Position numbers and translations under genes: made by a program
Shown: positions 44,067 to 51,457 of the stretch, in pieces
Layout: the number at the start of each line of letters is the position of its first letter
How positions within the stretch are numbered: the first letter of the stretch is position 1
Assembly (NCBI RefSeq): GCF_017068455.1
Contig: NZ_CP070608.1
Location: forward strand, 2,275,488-2,339,487
Origin: Fulvivirga lutea
GTDB lineage: Bacteria > Bacteroidota > Bacteroidia > Cytophagales > Cyclobacteriaceae
DNA: 64,000 nt
Direction: 5' to 3'
The notes under the pieces: model-generated
Seen by the model: the letters and a program-made list of their open reading frames with translations, nothing else
Database searches by the model: none
What the model was told of the DNA's origin: nothing

Positions 44067-45370
44067 TTTCCGAGTGCTTCTTTAAATGTATCGAGGCAGC
44101 GTTCTCTGGCAAATTTATGATCTACAATAGGTTTTGGATAAGACAGCTCCTGAAATTCAGGAACCCATTTTTTAATATATTTTAACTCAGGATCAAACTT
44201 TTTAGTCTGCGATTCCGGGTTAAAGATTCTAAAATAGGGTTGTGCATCGGTGCCGGTTCCGGCAGCCCACTGCCAGCCGCCATTATTGGAAGCTAACTCG
44301 TAGTCCAGCAGTTTTCTGGCAAAGTAAGCTTCGCCCCATTTCCAATCGATTAACAGATGCTTGGTTAAGAAACTGGCTACTATCATACGCACTCTGTTAT
44401 GCATATGGCCTGTTTGGTTTAATTCTCTCATACCCGCATCTACAATGGGATAACCTGTTTTACCTTCACACCATGCTTCAAATTCTTTTTCATCGTTACG
44501 CCAGTGCACACGATCGTACTTTGATTTGAAATTGTTATCGACCACTTTGGGAAAATGCCACAAAATCATTTGGTAAAACTCGCGCCAGATGAGTTCATTC
44601 AAATAAGTGCTGCTTTTCTCACGGGCCTTTTGAGCCAGCTTCCTGATGCTTATGGTTCCAAACCGTAAATGAATTCCTAGTCGTGAGGTTCCATTTTTAT
44701 CAGGATAATCCCTGTCTTGTCCATAATTAGCGAGAATAGATTCTTTAACTGTTTTATCAGGTATGGGAATGTTACTTTCTTGAAAACCTATATCATTAAG
44801 AGAAGGGATAGAAGGAATATCACCTTCATAAAAATTTTCGAACTGTAAAGCCGATGTTACTGATTCTAAATGTGCTGAAGTGAGAGTTTTTAACCACAAT
44901 TTGGAGTAGGGGGTAAACACCACATAGGGATCACCATCCTCCTTAACCACTTCATTTTTTTCAAATATCACATGATCTTTAAAAGAATGAAATTTAATGC
45001 CCTTGCTATCCAGCAAAGTAAAGAGTTCTTTGTCTCTTGATCGGGCATAGGGTTCGTAATCCCTGTTGGCGTAAATGGCCTGAATATCATACTGATCAAT
45101 TAGTGATTTCCAGATGGATAAAGGGTTGCCATGTTTTACCAAAAGGCCACTGTTTTTTGACCTTAATTGGTCATTAATATCGGAAATTTCAGAATGGATG
45201 AAGTGCACGCGCGCATCATCTTTGTCTTCCAGTTTGTCTAGAATTTCCGAATCAAAAATAAAAAGGGGTAGTACAGGATGATCTCCTTTTAAAGCGTTGT
45301 ATAATCCGATGTTATCATCCAGCCGTAGATCGCGCCTGAACCAGAAAATAGAAAGCTTTGGCTTACTCAT
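44063..45370 (-). CDS. phrB: Deoxyribodipyrimidine photolyase
   Basis: 435 residues. The N-terminal alpha/beta antenna domain starts SIFWFRRDLRLDDNIGLYNA; the FAD domain includes RLGIHLRFGTISIRKL, LNELIWREFYQMILWHFPKV, the DNA/FAD block AWCEGKTGYPIVDAGMRELN with TGHMHNRVRMIVASFL, and NNGGWQWAAGTGTDAQPYF. It repairs cyclobutane pyrimidine dimers with blue or near-UV light (class I CPD enzyme is the default call; no 6-4 features checked). It is embedded in the light-regulated unit. Confidence 0.94.
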   Translation of the reverse strand: MSKPKLSIFWFRRDLRLDDNIGLYNALKGDHPVLPLFIFDSEILDKLEDKDDARVHFIHSEISDINDQLRSKNSGLLVKHGNPLSIWKSLIDQYDIQAIYANRDYEPYARSRDKELFTLLDSKGIKFHSFKDHVIFEKNEVVKEDGDPYVVFTPYSKLWLKTLTSAHLESVTSALQFENFYEGDIPSIPSLNDIGFQESNIPIPDKTVKESILANYGQDRDYPDKNGTSRLGIHLRFGTISIRKLAQKAREKSSTYLNELIWREFYQMILWHFPKVVDNNFKSKYDRVHWRNDEKEFEAWCEGKTGYPIVDAGMRELNQTGHMHNRVRMIVASFLTKHLLIDWKWGEAYFARKLLDYELASNNGGWQWAAGTGTDAQPYFRIFNPESQTKKFDPELKYIKKWVPEFQELSYPKPIVDHKFARERCLDTFKEALGK

Positions 45371-45540
45371 GCACTTTTTTTCAATTCAGCTATTTTGGCT
45401 TCCAGCTCTTCTACTTCGCTCATTTTTTTAGCATAAAGCTTCAAATCTCCTGAACGTTGAATTTCCATGGCTTCCTTATAAAGCTTATTTGCTTGCTTTC
45501 TCAATTTCTTTGCCGGATCGGTCTTAAATAAATTAAACAT
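45367..45540 (-). CDS. Small helical protein, DUF6435-like
   Basis: 57 residues. ATG 45540 and TGA at 45369-45367; the stop overlaps the phrB ATG as ATGA. The sequence starts MFNLFKTDPAKKLRKQANKL and continues as two Lys/Glu/Ala-rich helices (YKEAMEIQRSGDLKLYAKK, EELEAKIAEL), the pattern of the short DUF6435 family as I recall it. The 4-bp overlap with phrB, same strand and a heptad pattern support a real gene. No known function. Confidence 0.7.
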   Translation of the reverse strand: MFNLFKTDPAKKLRKQANKLYKEAMEIQRSGDLKLYAKKMSEVEELEAKIAELKKSA

Positions 45541-45587
45541 AAGTTAGTTAGTATTTAAAACAATAACACCAGCGAAGTGGGAAGGTT

Positions 45588-46109
45588 TTAATTTGCAGGT
45601 ATTTCGGAGCGGTTTTTTAAGTTCTCTGCAATCATCCTGAACCAAAACGTGTATTCGTCAGGGTTGGCATCAATATTTTCAAAAAGCTCTTTCATATCTA
45701 CATACTTGTAGTCTTCAGCTTCCGCTTTGTTTAAATGTGGTTGCTGATCGGTAATGCAGGTAAATACATGATCATACTCATGCTCTGTAAGGTTGTTATC
45801 CAGTTTTGCTTTGTAGATAAATTTGTAAAGGTATTCCGGATCGGCATTTATGCCCAATTCTTCGATGAGCCTTCTTTTAGCAGCGGCCGCATTATCTTCT
45901 CCAGGTTTTGGGTGGGAGCAACATGCGTTGGTCCATAAACCACCAGAATGGTATTTGGACTGCGCTCTTTTTTGAAGCAGCATCTGGCCTTCGCTATTGT
46001 ACACCAATACAGAAAATGCTCTATGAAGAACACCATTTAGGTGGGCTTCCATTTTTTCCATAGTGCCAACTTCATCGTCTTTCGGATTTACCAATACTAC
46101 CTCTTCCAT
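45588..46109 (-). CDS. idi: Isopentenyl-diphosphate delta-isomerase (type I)
   Basis: 173 residues. Nudix-fold enzyme that isomerises IPP to DMAPP, raising prenyl supply for carotenoids. Type I signatures: GVLHRAFSVLVYN, LLQKRAQSKYHSGGLWTNAC, CSHPKPGED with the metal/catalytic Cys, and the Nudix-like AAAKRRLIEELG; later the Glu-rich EHEYDHVF. It follows crtB with a 4-bp gap, so it is co-expressed with pigment synthesis. Confidence 0.94.
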   Translation of the reverse strand: MEEVVLVNPKDDEVGTMEKMEAHLNGVLHRAFSVLVYNSEGQMLLQKRAQSKYHSGGLWTNACCSHPKPGEDNAAAAKRRLIEELGINADPEYLYKFIYKAKLDNNLTEHEYDHVFTCITDQQPHLNKAEAEDYKYVDMKELFENIDANPDEYTFWFRMIAENLKNRSEIPAN

Positions 46110-46113
46110 AGTG

Positions 46114-46950
46114 CTAGATGATGTTTAACCTGTGTCTCAAATATGTGTAAAATAATAACGAAAACTTTCTGGGGTTGGGTATTCTAATACGTTTGTGTAA
46201 TACTCTTGATGCATGCGTGTTTTTAATTTTCTTAAACAGCGCATAGTAATAGACATAGGCAAGGTACACTCCAAAGCGGGATGACTTAGGGAGTTTTTTA
46301 ATTCCTTCGAGACCCTGTTGGAAATCCTGTTCAATATCTTTCTCTATTTCTTTTTTCTCTACTTCATCAAAATGCACCAAAGAAACACCTGGGAAGTAGG
46401 TTCTTCCCATCTCAAGAAAATCATCATTCAAATCTCTTAGAAAGTTAATTTTTTGGAAAGCAGAGCCTAATTTCATGGCATACGGTCTTAATTTATCGTA
46501 CTCAGCCTGATCGCCATAGCAAAATACTTTGAGGCACATGAGGCCTACCACTTCTGCAGAACCCAGAATGTATTCTTCATAAGAGCTTTGTGAATGCTCA
46601 ACTTTAGTGAGATCCATTTCCATGCTATACAAAAACTGATCGATCAACTCTAGGTTGATGTTGTAATCATTAACAGCATGCTGAAAGCTATTAAGAATAG
46701 GGTTGAGGCTGATACCTTCTTTGATTGCCAAGTGAGTTTCCCCTTTAAAACGCTCAAGCAATTCTGCCTTATTAAAATCGTGGAACGTATCTACAATTTC
46801 ATCAGCAAACCGAACAAAGCCATAAATAGCGCAAATAGGGTCTCTGAGCTCTTTATCCAGACAGCTTATTCCTAGTGAAAAGGAAGTGCTGTAAGCTCTG
46901 GTAACCATTCGGCTGCTTCGGATAGACACGTTGTCGAATAATTCTTTCAT
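46114..46950 (-). CDS. crtB: Phytoene synthase
   Basis: 278 residues. It condenses two GGPP into phytoene. Both Asp-rich motifs are present: FADEIVD (Asp50 and Asp54) and FLRDLNDD (Asp173, Asp177) for Mg-diphosphate binding, with RAYSTSFSLG and FQKINFLRDL. The ATG overlaps the crtI stop by 4 bp. Length and order crtI-crtB are standard for Bacteroidota. Confidence 0.95.
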   Translation of the reverse strand: MKELFDNVSIRSSRMVTRAYSTSFSLGISCLDKELRDPICAIYGFVRFADEIVDTFHDFNKAELLERFKGETHLAIKEGISLNPILNSFQHAVNDYNINLELIDQFLYSMEMDLTKVEHSQSSYEEYILGSAEVVGLMCLKVFCYGDQAEYDKLRPYAMKLGSAFQKINFLRDLNDDFLEMGRTYFPGVSLVHFDEVEKKEIEKDIEQDFQQGLEGIKKLPKSSRFGVYLAYVYYYALFKKIKNTHASRVLHKRIRIPNPRKFSLLFYTYLRHRLNII

Positions 46951-48419
46951 TCTATCGATTTTAATATTTCTTTAGCAGTCACCTGACCTGAAATGAGCGA
47001 AGGCGGAACCCCCGGACCCGGAACAGTGAGCTGACCTGTATAATACAATCTTTTTACCTTTTTGTTTACAATAGAAGGCTTTAATATGGCAGTTTGTTTA
47101 AGAGTATTAGCCAAACCGTATGCATTTCCTTTAAAACTATTGTAGTCATTAATAAAATCTTTATGAGCGTAACTACGCTGATATACAACATGTTCCCTGA
47201 TCGATTGGCCCGTGAGGCGCTCCATCCGATCCATCACCATGCTGTAATATTTTTTTCTTTCTTCTTCTGTATCTTTTAGATCAGGAGCTACTGGAATGAG
47301 AATGAAAATATTCTCTTTACCCTTGGGTGCTACAGTTTCATCTGTCTTTGAAGGGCAGCACACATAAAATAGTGGCTTAGAAGGCCATTGCGGTTCATCG
47401 TAAATTTCTTCTGCATGGGTGTCGAATGACTCATCGAAAAATAAATTATGATGTCTGAGCTTCTCCAGCTCTTTGTCAATACCTAAATAAAAGATCAAAC
47501 TTGAAGGTGCCATAGCTCTTGAGTCCCAATACTTTTCATCATACTTACGATATTTGGGCTCAAGCAGATTTTGCTCCACATGATGATAGTCAGCGCCACC
47601 TACCACATAATCATATTCTTCTAACCTGCCGTTTACGACAATCCCTTTAACTGCACCATTCTCAACTTCAATTTTTCCAACGGTTGTTGAAGTTTTAATT
47701 GTTACACCTTGTTCTATTGCCACCTTCTCCATGCCTTCCACAATTTTATTCATTCCGCCTTGAGGGTACCAGGTACCCAAGCTTATGTCGGCATAATTCA
47801 TTAGGCTATAAAGTGCGGGAGTATCCTGAGGCTTGGCACCAAGAAACAGCACAGGGAATTCCAATAGCTGTATCAGTTTAGGGTGCGAAAAGTATTTTCT
47901 AATGTATTTGGAGATGGACTGAAATACGTGAAGTTTAAACACTCCTATGGCTAATCGTACATCCAGAAACTCAGTAATAGACCTACCTGGTTTGTAAACA
48001 AGATCATTAATGCCTACTTCATATTTGTAGGCTGCCTCTTCTAAAAATTGTTTGAGTCTGGCACTGCTACCAGATTCAATAGAATCGAAAAGGCGATACA
48101 TTTCGTCCATAGAAGCGGGAATGTCTACACCTATTTTATCTTCGAAAAAAACCTGATAGGAGGGGTCTAGGCGTTCAAGCCTGTAAAAGTCTTCTACTTT
48201 GTGACCGAACTCTTGAAAAAACGATTCAAAAACATCGGGCATCCAATACCAACTTGGGCCCATATCAAAAGTAAAACCATCGGCAGAAAACTTTCTGGCT
48301 CTTCCACCGATGGTCTCATTTTTTTCATATATGGTGACTTCACAGCCACCTTTGGCCAGGAAACTTGCGGCTGATAATCCAGCGAAACCTGAACCAATAA
48401 CTGCTATTTTTTTCTTCAT
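46947..48419 (-). CDS. crtI: Phytoene desaturase (lycopene-forming)
   Basis: 490 residues. FAD motif IAVIGSGFAGLSAASFLAKG, then FDMGPSWYWMPDVFE, YPQGGMNKIVEGM, VGGADYHHVEQNLL and the C-terminal FAD block LYYTGQLTVPGPGVPPSLIS typical of CrtI. The product lycopene feeds the cyclase at 37868. It is separated by 5 bp from the ECF sigma gene, which suggests that the sigma factor and the first biosynthetic enzyme are on one transcript. Confidence 0.95.
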   Translation of the reverse strand: MKKKIAVIGSGFAGLSAASFLAKGGCEVTIYEKNETIGGRARKFSADGFTFDMGPSWYWMPDVFESFFQEFGHKVEDFYRLERLDPSYQVFFEDKIGVDIPASMDEMYRLFDSIESGSSARLKQFLEEAAYKYEVGINDLVYKPGRSITEFLDVRLAIGVFKLHVFQSISKYIRKYFSHPKLIQLLEFPVLFLGAKPQDTPALYSLMNYADISLGTWYPQGGMNKIVEGMEKVAIEQGVTIKTSTTVGKIEVENGAVKGIVVNGRLEEYDYVVGGADYHHVEQNLLEPKYRKYDEKYWDSRAMAPSSLIFYLGIDKELEKLRHHNLFFDESFDTHAEEIYDEPQWPSKPLFYVCCPSKTDETVAPKGKENIFILIPVAPDLKDTEEERKKYYSMVMDRMERLTGQSIREHVVYQRSYAHKDFINDYNSFKGNAYGLANTLKQTAILKPSIVNKKVKRLYYTGQLTVPGPGVPPSLISGQVTAKEILKSIE

Positions 48420-48424
48420 AGTGC

Positions 48425-48931
48425 TTATCGCGAATAAGCTACTAATTTTTTCTGTATTTCTTTTCTTGCATGAAAGATTCTATTCTTCACAGTACCGATC
48501 GGAATATCTAACTCCTCGGCTATCTCGTGGTATTTGAAACCTTCTGTGTGCATTTGAAATGGCACGAGTAAATCTTCCTTCACTTCATTTACACATCTTT
48601 GAATGTCCTTGTATTCGTATGTGCCGTCAGGTGTGTTAAATGTGTAATTGTCAGCTACATTCAGATAATACAACTCAGGAGTATCATCAGTAGTAGTTTT
48701 AGCTCGTTGTGCCTTTCTATACTTATTAATGAATGTATTACGCATGATAGTAAAAAGCCATCCTTTCAAATTTGTATTGGCTTTAAACTTATCGCGATAG
48801 GTTAATGCCTTTAATACAGTATCCTGCACTAAATCCTCAGATTCCATTTTGTCAGTAGTGAATCGTCTGGTAAATAACTCAAGGGTGCTTTTGAGTGAGG
48901 CAATTTGGTGATTGAATTCTACAGCAGTCAT
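48425..48931 (-). CDS. ECF-family RNA polymerase sigma factor, start of the carotenoid unit
   Basis: 168 residues from ATG 48931; a longer frame to 48991 would overlap the promoter and is rejected. Region 2: STLELFTRRFTTDKMESEDL, LVQDTVLKALTYRDKF, LKGWLFTIMRNTFINKYRKA. Region 4: VPFQMHTEGFKYHEIAEELD with IPIGTVKNRIFHARKEIQKK. No anti-sigma gene is adjacent; the CarH-like regulator just upstream is the likely control. The role recalls CarQ/LitS-type light-responsive sigma factors, which is an inference from position. Confidence 0.9.
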   Translation of the reverse strand: MTAVEFNHQIASLKSTLELFTRRFTTDKMESEDLVQDTVLKALTYRDKFKANTNLKGWLFTIMRNTFINKYRKAQRAKTTTDDTPELYYLNVADNYTFNTPDGTYEYKDIQRCVNEVKEDLLVPFQMHTEGFKYHEIAEELDIPIGTVKNRIFHARKEIQKKLVAYSR

Positions 48932-48933
48932 AA

Positions 48934-49026
48934 TGTTTAATGTTTTTGTTAAAACGTTAAACAAATATACTAAGATGATTGACTTATGCAATATTTTGTT
49001 TAATAATATTCGTCTATCATTAAACA
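48934..49026. repeat. Four TGTTTAA-type half-sites in two inverted pairs (candidate CarH operator)
   Basis: TGTTTAAT at 48934-48941, GTTAAACA at 48956-48963, TGTTTAAT at 48997-49004 and ATTAAACA at 49019-49026. Each pair is inverted with centres 22 bp apart. The second site overlaps the -7 box of the sigma promoter (48962-48969). Binding by the adjacent MerR/CarH protein is inferred. Confidence 0.5.
48962..48991 (-). promoter_or_regulatory. Candidate promoter of the ECF sigma / carotenoid unit
   Basis: Read on the minus strand, TATATTTG (48969-48962) is an exact TAnnTTTG -7 element and TTG (48991-48989) is the -33 element with a 19-bp spacer. Transcription would start near 48955, giving a leader of about 24 nt before ATG 48931. 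This primary-sigma-type promoter suggests control by a repressor rather than by the ECF factor alone. Confidence 0.55.
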
Positions 49027-49048
49027 GAAAATATCTATTATGTAAGAT

Positions 49049-49924
49049 TTACAGCAAAGAATTTAATTCTTCGGGGTTTCGGAAGGTTTGAATAGATTCT
49101 GGAAGAATATTTTTACGATCTATTAAAGGTTTGCCGGCAATAAGTATTTTCTTATCGCTAAATGTTTCGTGAAGTACTGCCAGGTATTTTTCTAATTCTT
49201 TTTCATCGCCAACATACGAAATGGCACTTATCAAAATATCAGCTTTTACTTTCTCAACAGATTTCTTTAAATCGGGTAAGGGTACATTTTGGCCCAGATA
49301 ATACGTTTTGTATCCTTTTTTCTTTACCAGGTAATGGAAGAATAGTAAGCCGATTTCGTGCATTTCATTTTCAGGTAGAAATAATAATGCAGTCTGGTTT
49401 TTTTCTGTATGATCATGATCTAACCCGTCTATGGCCACAATAATTTTTTGCCTGATAAGGTTGGAGATAAAGTGTTCTTGCGCTGGATTAATATTATTGG
49501 ATAGCCACAATATGCCTATTTTTCTCAAAAATGGGTATATGATGTCATTCATCGTGTTTTCAAAGCCAAACTTAATAATTGCCTGAGAGAGCATTCGGTG
49601 AAACTTAGATTCATCCATTTCCACCATACTAATGGTGAATTGATCGATAAACAATTCATGCTCAGGCTGCTGTTCGTTGGTGAGCTCTGTTACCTTGTCT
49701 AATAATTCCGGCTGAGAGAGGTTAGCGATTTTTGAAATTTTGTACCCCTGATTGTACAAAATGGATACATTCAATATCTGCTTTAAATCCTCATCGCTGT
49801 AGAGGCGAATGTTTGTAGAAGTACGTTGAGGCTGAATTAAATTATGGCGCTTCTCCCATATTCTTATGGTATGAGCCTTAATGCCTGTAAGAGCCTCAAG
49901 CTCTTTAATTGAATACTTTCCCAT
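49049..49924 (-). CDS. carH: CarH/LitR-type MerR regulator with cobalamin-binding domain (probable B12 photoreceptor)
   Basis: 291 residues. Residues 1-75 are a MerR winged helix (YSIKELEALTGIKAHTIRIW, LIQPQRTSTNIRLYSDEDLK). Residues ~90-165 are the helical bundle that caps cobalamin, with the diagnostic W-x9-EH motif (Trp140, Glu150, His151). Residues ~177-291 are the Rossmann B12-binding domain with ExHxxG at 187-192 (EMHEIG), where His189 would be the lower axial ligand. CarH represses carotenoid genes in the dark as an adenosylcobalamin tetramer and dissociates in light. Here it lies 117 bp upstream of the ECF sigma gene and reads the same way. Light response is inferred from the conserved residues, not shown. 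Confidence 0.85.
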   Translation of the reverse strand: MGKYSIKELEALTGIKAHTIRIWEKRHNLIQPQRTSTNIRLYSDEDLKQILNVSILYNQGYKISKIANLSQPELLDKVTELTNEQQPEHELFIDQFTISMVEMDESKFHRMLSQAIIKFGFENTMNDIIYPFLRKIGILWLSNNINPAQEHFISNLIRQKIIVAIDGLDHDHTEKNQTALLFLPENEMHEIGLLFFHYLVKKKGYKTYYLGQNVPLPDLKKSVEKVKADILISAISYVGDEKELEKYLAVLHETFSDKKILIAGKPLIDRKNILPESIQTFRNPEELNSLL

Positions 49925-50036
49925 GCGCTTCTTTGCTAACTTATTCAGTATAACAAATAGATACTCACAATGTTATGAAAATTTAAGAACCTCTCATAAA
50001 CCATTTATTCTTCGGCCTTATTTGGTAATTTTAACT

Positions 50037-50888
50037 ATGCGAAATCTGGCTGTTACAAACGCAACAATTTCTAAAGTAAAGAATGGTCTTTCTATTGAAA
50101 AGCCTGATTTATTGGCCGTTGAAGAACCTCTGGAAATTAGAGTTGGTTTTGGCGACACACTGCGAAAGGAGAAGAAAGTAGCAGTAACAATGCGCACGCC
50201 CGGTCACGATTTTGAGCTGGCATTGGGATTTTTATTTACCGAAGGTTTAATTCAGCCTAAAGATGTAGTGAGCATTAAACATTGCCAACAGGTAAAGCCG
50301 GAGGAAGAAGGTAATGTGGTTCGTGTAGAACTCAAACCAGATGCGAATATTGAGCTGGAAGGGTTGGAGAGAAATTTTTATACCACCTCGAGCTGTGGAG
50401 TTTGCGGCAAAGCTTCTATTGAATCGATACATCAAAAATGTGCGCCTTTGGTCTCAGATTTAATTATTGATGAACATATCATTCACGCATCACCGAATGT
50501 ATTGAGAGAAGCACAAAATGTTTTTGAGCACACGGGCGGCTTGCATGCCGTAGGTTTATTCGACTCTTCTGGTAAGTTAATTTTATTACGAGAAGATATA
50601 GGCAGGCACAATGCCTTTGATAAGTTGGTAGGTGCGGCACTCAATGCAGGAATAGATTCGTCAGAACATTTTGTTTTAGTGAGCGGCCGGGCAAGTTTTG
50701 AATTAGTTCAAAAATCAGTAATGGCCGGTATTCCAATCATGGCAGCTGTGGGCGCTCCATCTAGCCTTGCTGTTGATTTAGCTGAAAAATCGAATCTCAC
50801 ATTGCTGGGGTTTGTAAGAAATAATAGTTTTAATGTTTACACTGGGGCGCAAAGAGTTCAAAGCTCTAAGTTGAAAGTTAAAAGTTGA
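50037..50888 (+). CDS. fdhD: Formate dehydrogenase accessory sulfurtransferase FdhD
   Basis: 283 residues from ATG 50037; the longer frame from 49881 overlaps carH and is not used. FdhD transfers sulfur to the molybdenum cofactor of FdhF-type enzymes. Visible: EEPLEIRVGF, MRTPGHDFELALGFLFTEGL, the persulfide Cys pair in TSSCGVCG (Cys120 and Cys123), EHTGGLHAVGLF, REDIGRHNAFDKLVG and SGRASFELVQKSVMAGIP. The last ~9 residues (VQSSKLKVKS) are encoded by the start of an intergenic hairpin repeat, an unusual C-terminal tail. It heads the operon that ends with the FdhF/YdeP enzyme. Confidence 0.95.
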   Translation: MRNLAVTNATISKVKNGLSIEKPDLLAVEEPLEIRVGFGDTLRKEKKVAVTMRTPGHDFELALGFLFTEGLIQPKDVVSIKHCQQVKPEEEGNVVRVELKPDANIELEGLERNFYTTSSCGVCGKASIESIHQKCAPLVSDLIIDEHIIHASPNVLREAQNVFEHTGGLHAVGLFDSSGKLILLREDIGRHNAFDKLVGAALNAGIDSSEHFVLVSGRASFELVQKSVMAGIPIMAAVGAPSSLAVDLAEKSNLTLLGFVRNNSFNVYTGAQRVQSSKLKVKS

Positions 50889-50943
50889 TGTACTATCAAC
50901 ATTGTAATTGAACCTAAGAACTTAGAACTTAGAACTTTAAACT
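50855..50943. repeat. Long imperfect hairpin of AGTTCTAAGTT words, downstream of fdhD
   Basis: The left part (AGTTCAAAGCTCTAAGTTG and on) pairs with the right part (ending TTAGAACTTTAAACT) over about 25 bp with a few mismatches. The same words recur at 51318-51380. The left arm lies inside the fdhD reading frame. Confidence 0.65.
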
Positions 50944-50951
50944 GACAGGAA

Positions 50952-51308
50952 ATGAAATTAAGAATTCAGGGAAATACATTGCGATTGCGTTTGAGTAAGA
51001 CCGAAGTGGATACGTTTGCGCAGAACGGGTTGGTAAAAGAACATACCGAATTTGGTGATACTTCGCTTACCTATTTGCTGGAGTCTACCGATAAAAAAAA
51101 TGTAACAGCCACGTTTGAAATGAATGTGATTCGAATAGGTGTACCTGAATCCATAAAAACTCAATGGACAACAACTGTGCAGGTTGGTTTCGATGCCATT
51201 GTAAAATTTGGTAAGCAGAAACTAGAGGTATTGGTAGAAAAGGATTTTCAGTGCCTGGTGCCGAGGAAGGAGGATGAATCTGACCTTTACGTTAATCCGA
51301 GGGCTTGA
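50952..51308 (+). CDS. Small conserved protein (DUF7009-like) of the fdhD cluster
   Basis: 118 residues, cytoplasmic. The sequence begins MKLRIQGNTLRLRLSKTEVD and alternates short beta strands (TSLTYLLESTDKKNVTATFE, MNVIRIGVPESIKTQW) with a final FGKQKLEVLVEKDFQCLVPR. I recall a similar protein next to fdhD in other Bacteroidota, under a DUF7009 label. It may assist FdhF/YdeP maturation, which is inferred from position only. Hairpin repeats flank it on both sides. Confidence 0.68.
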   Translation: MKLRIQGNTLRLRLSKTEVDTFAQNGLVKEHTEFGDTSLTYLLESTDKKNVTATFEMNVIRIGVPESIKTQWTTTVQVGFDAIVKFGKQKLEVLVEKDFQCLVPRKEDESDLYVNPRA

Positions 51309-51317
51309 TAGTTGATA

Positions 51318-51380
51318 GTTCTAAGTTTAAAGTTCTAAGTTGTTAGTTGACTAAAGAACTTTGAACCTAGAACTTAGAAC
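51318..51380. repeat. Second AGTTCTAAGTT hairpin repeat, between the small gene and fdhF
   Basis: Left arm starts GTTCTAAGTTTAAAGTTC and pairs with the right arm ending CCTAGAACTTAGAAC, with a few mismatches. Similar words (TTTTGAACTTTGAATT) continue to about 51452. It has the same word set as the repeat at 50855. Confidence 0.65.
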
Positions 51381-51457
51381 AAGACCAACACCAACACAAT
51401 ACCAGATTGGTGAATGACGAATATCGAACTTACAATTTTGAACTTTGAATTAATACC

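Noticed and set aside
48932-48991. N-terminal extension of the carotenoid ECF sigma (start at 48991)
   Set aside because: The extra codons overlap the -7/-33 promoter and the operator-like repeats and do not look like sigma region 1.
49881-50036. N-terminal extension of FdhD
   Set aside because: It overlaps carH on the other strand and lacks FdhD similarity; the family N-terminus fits ATG 50037.
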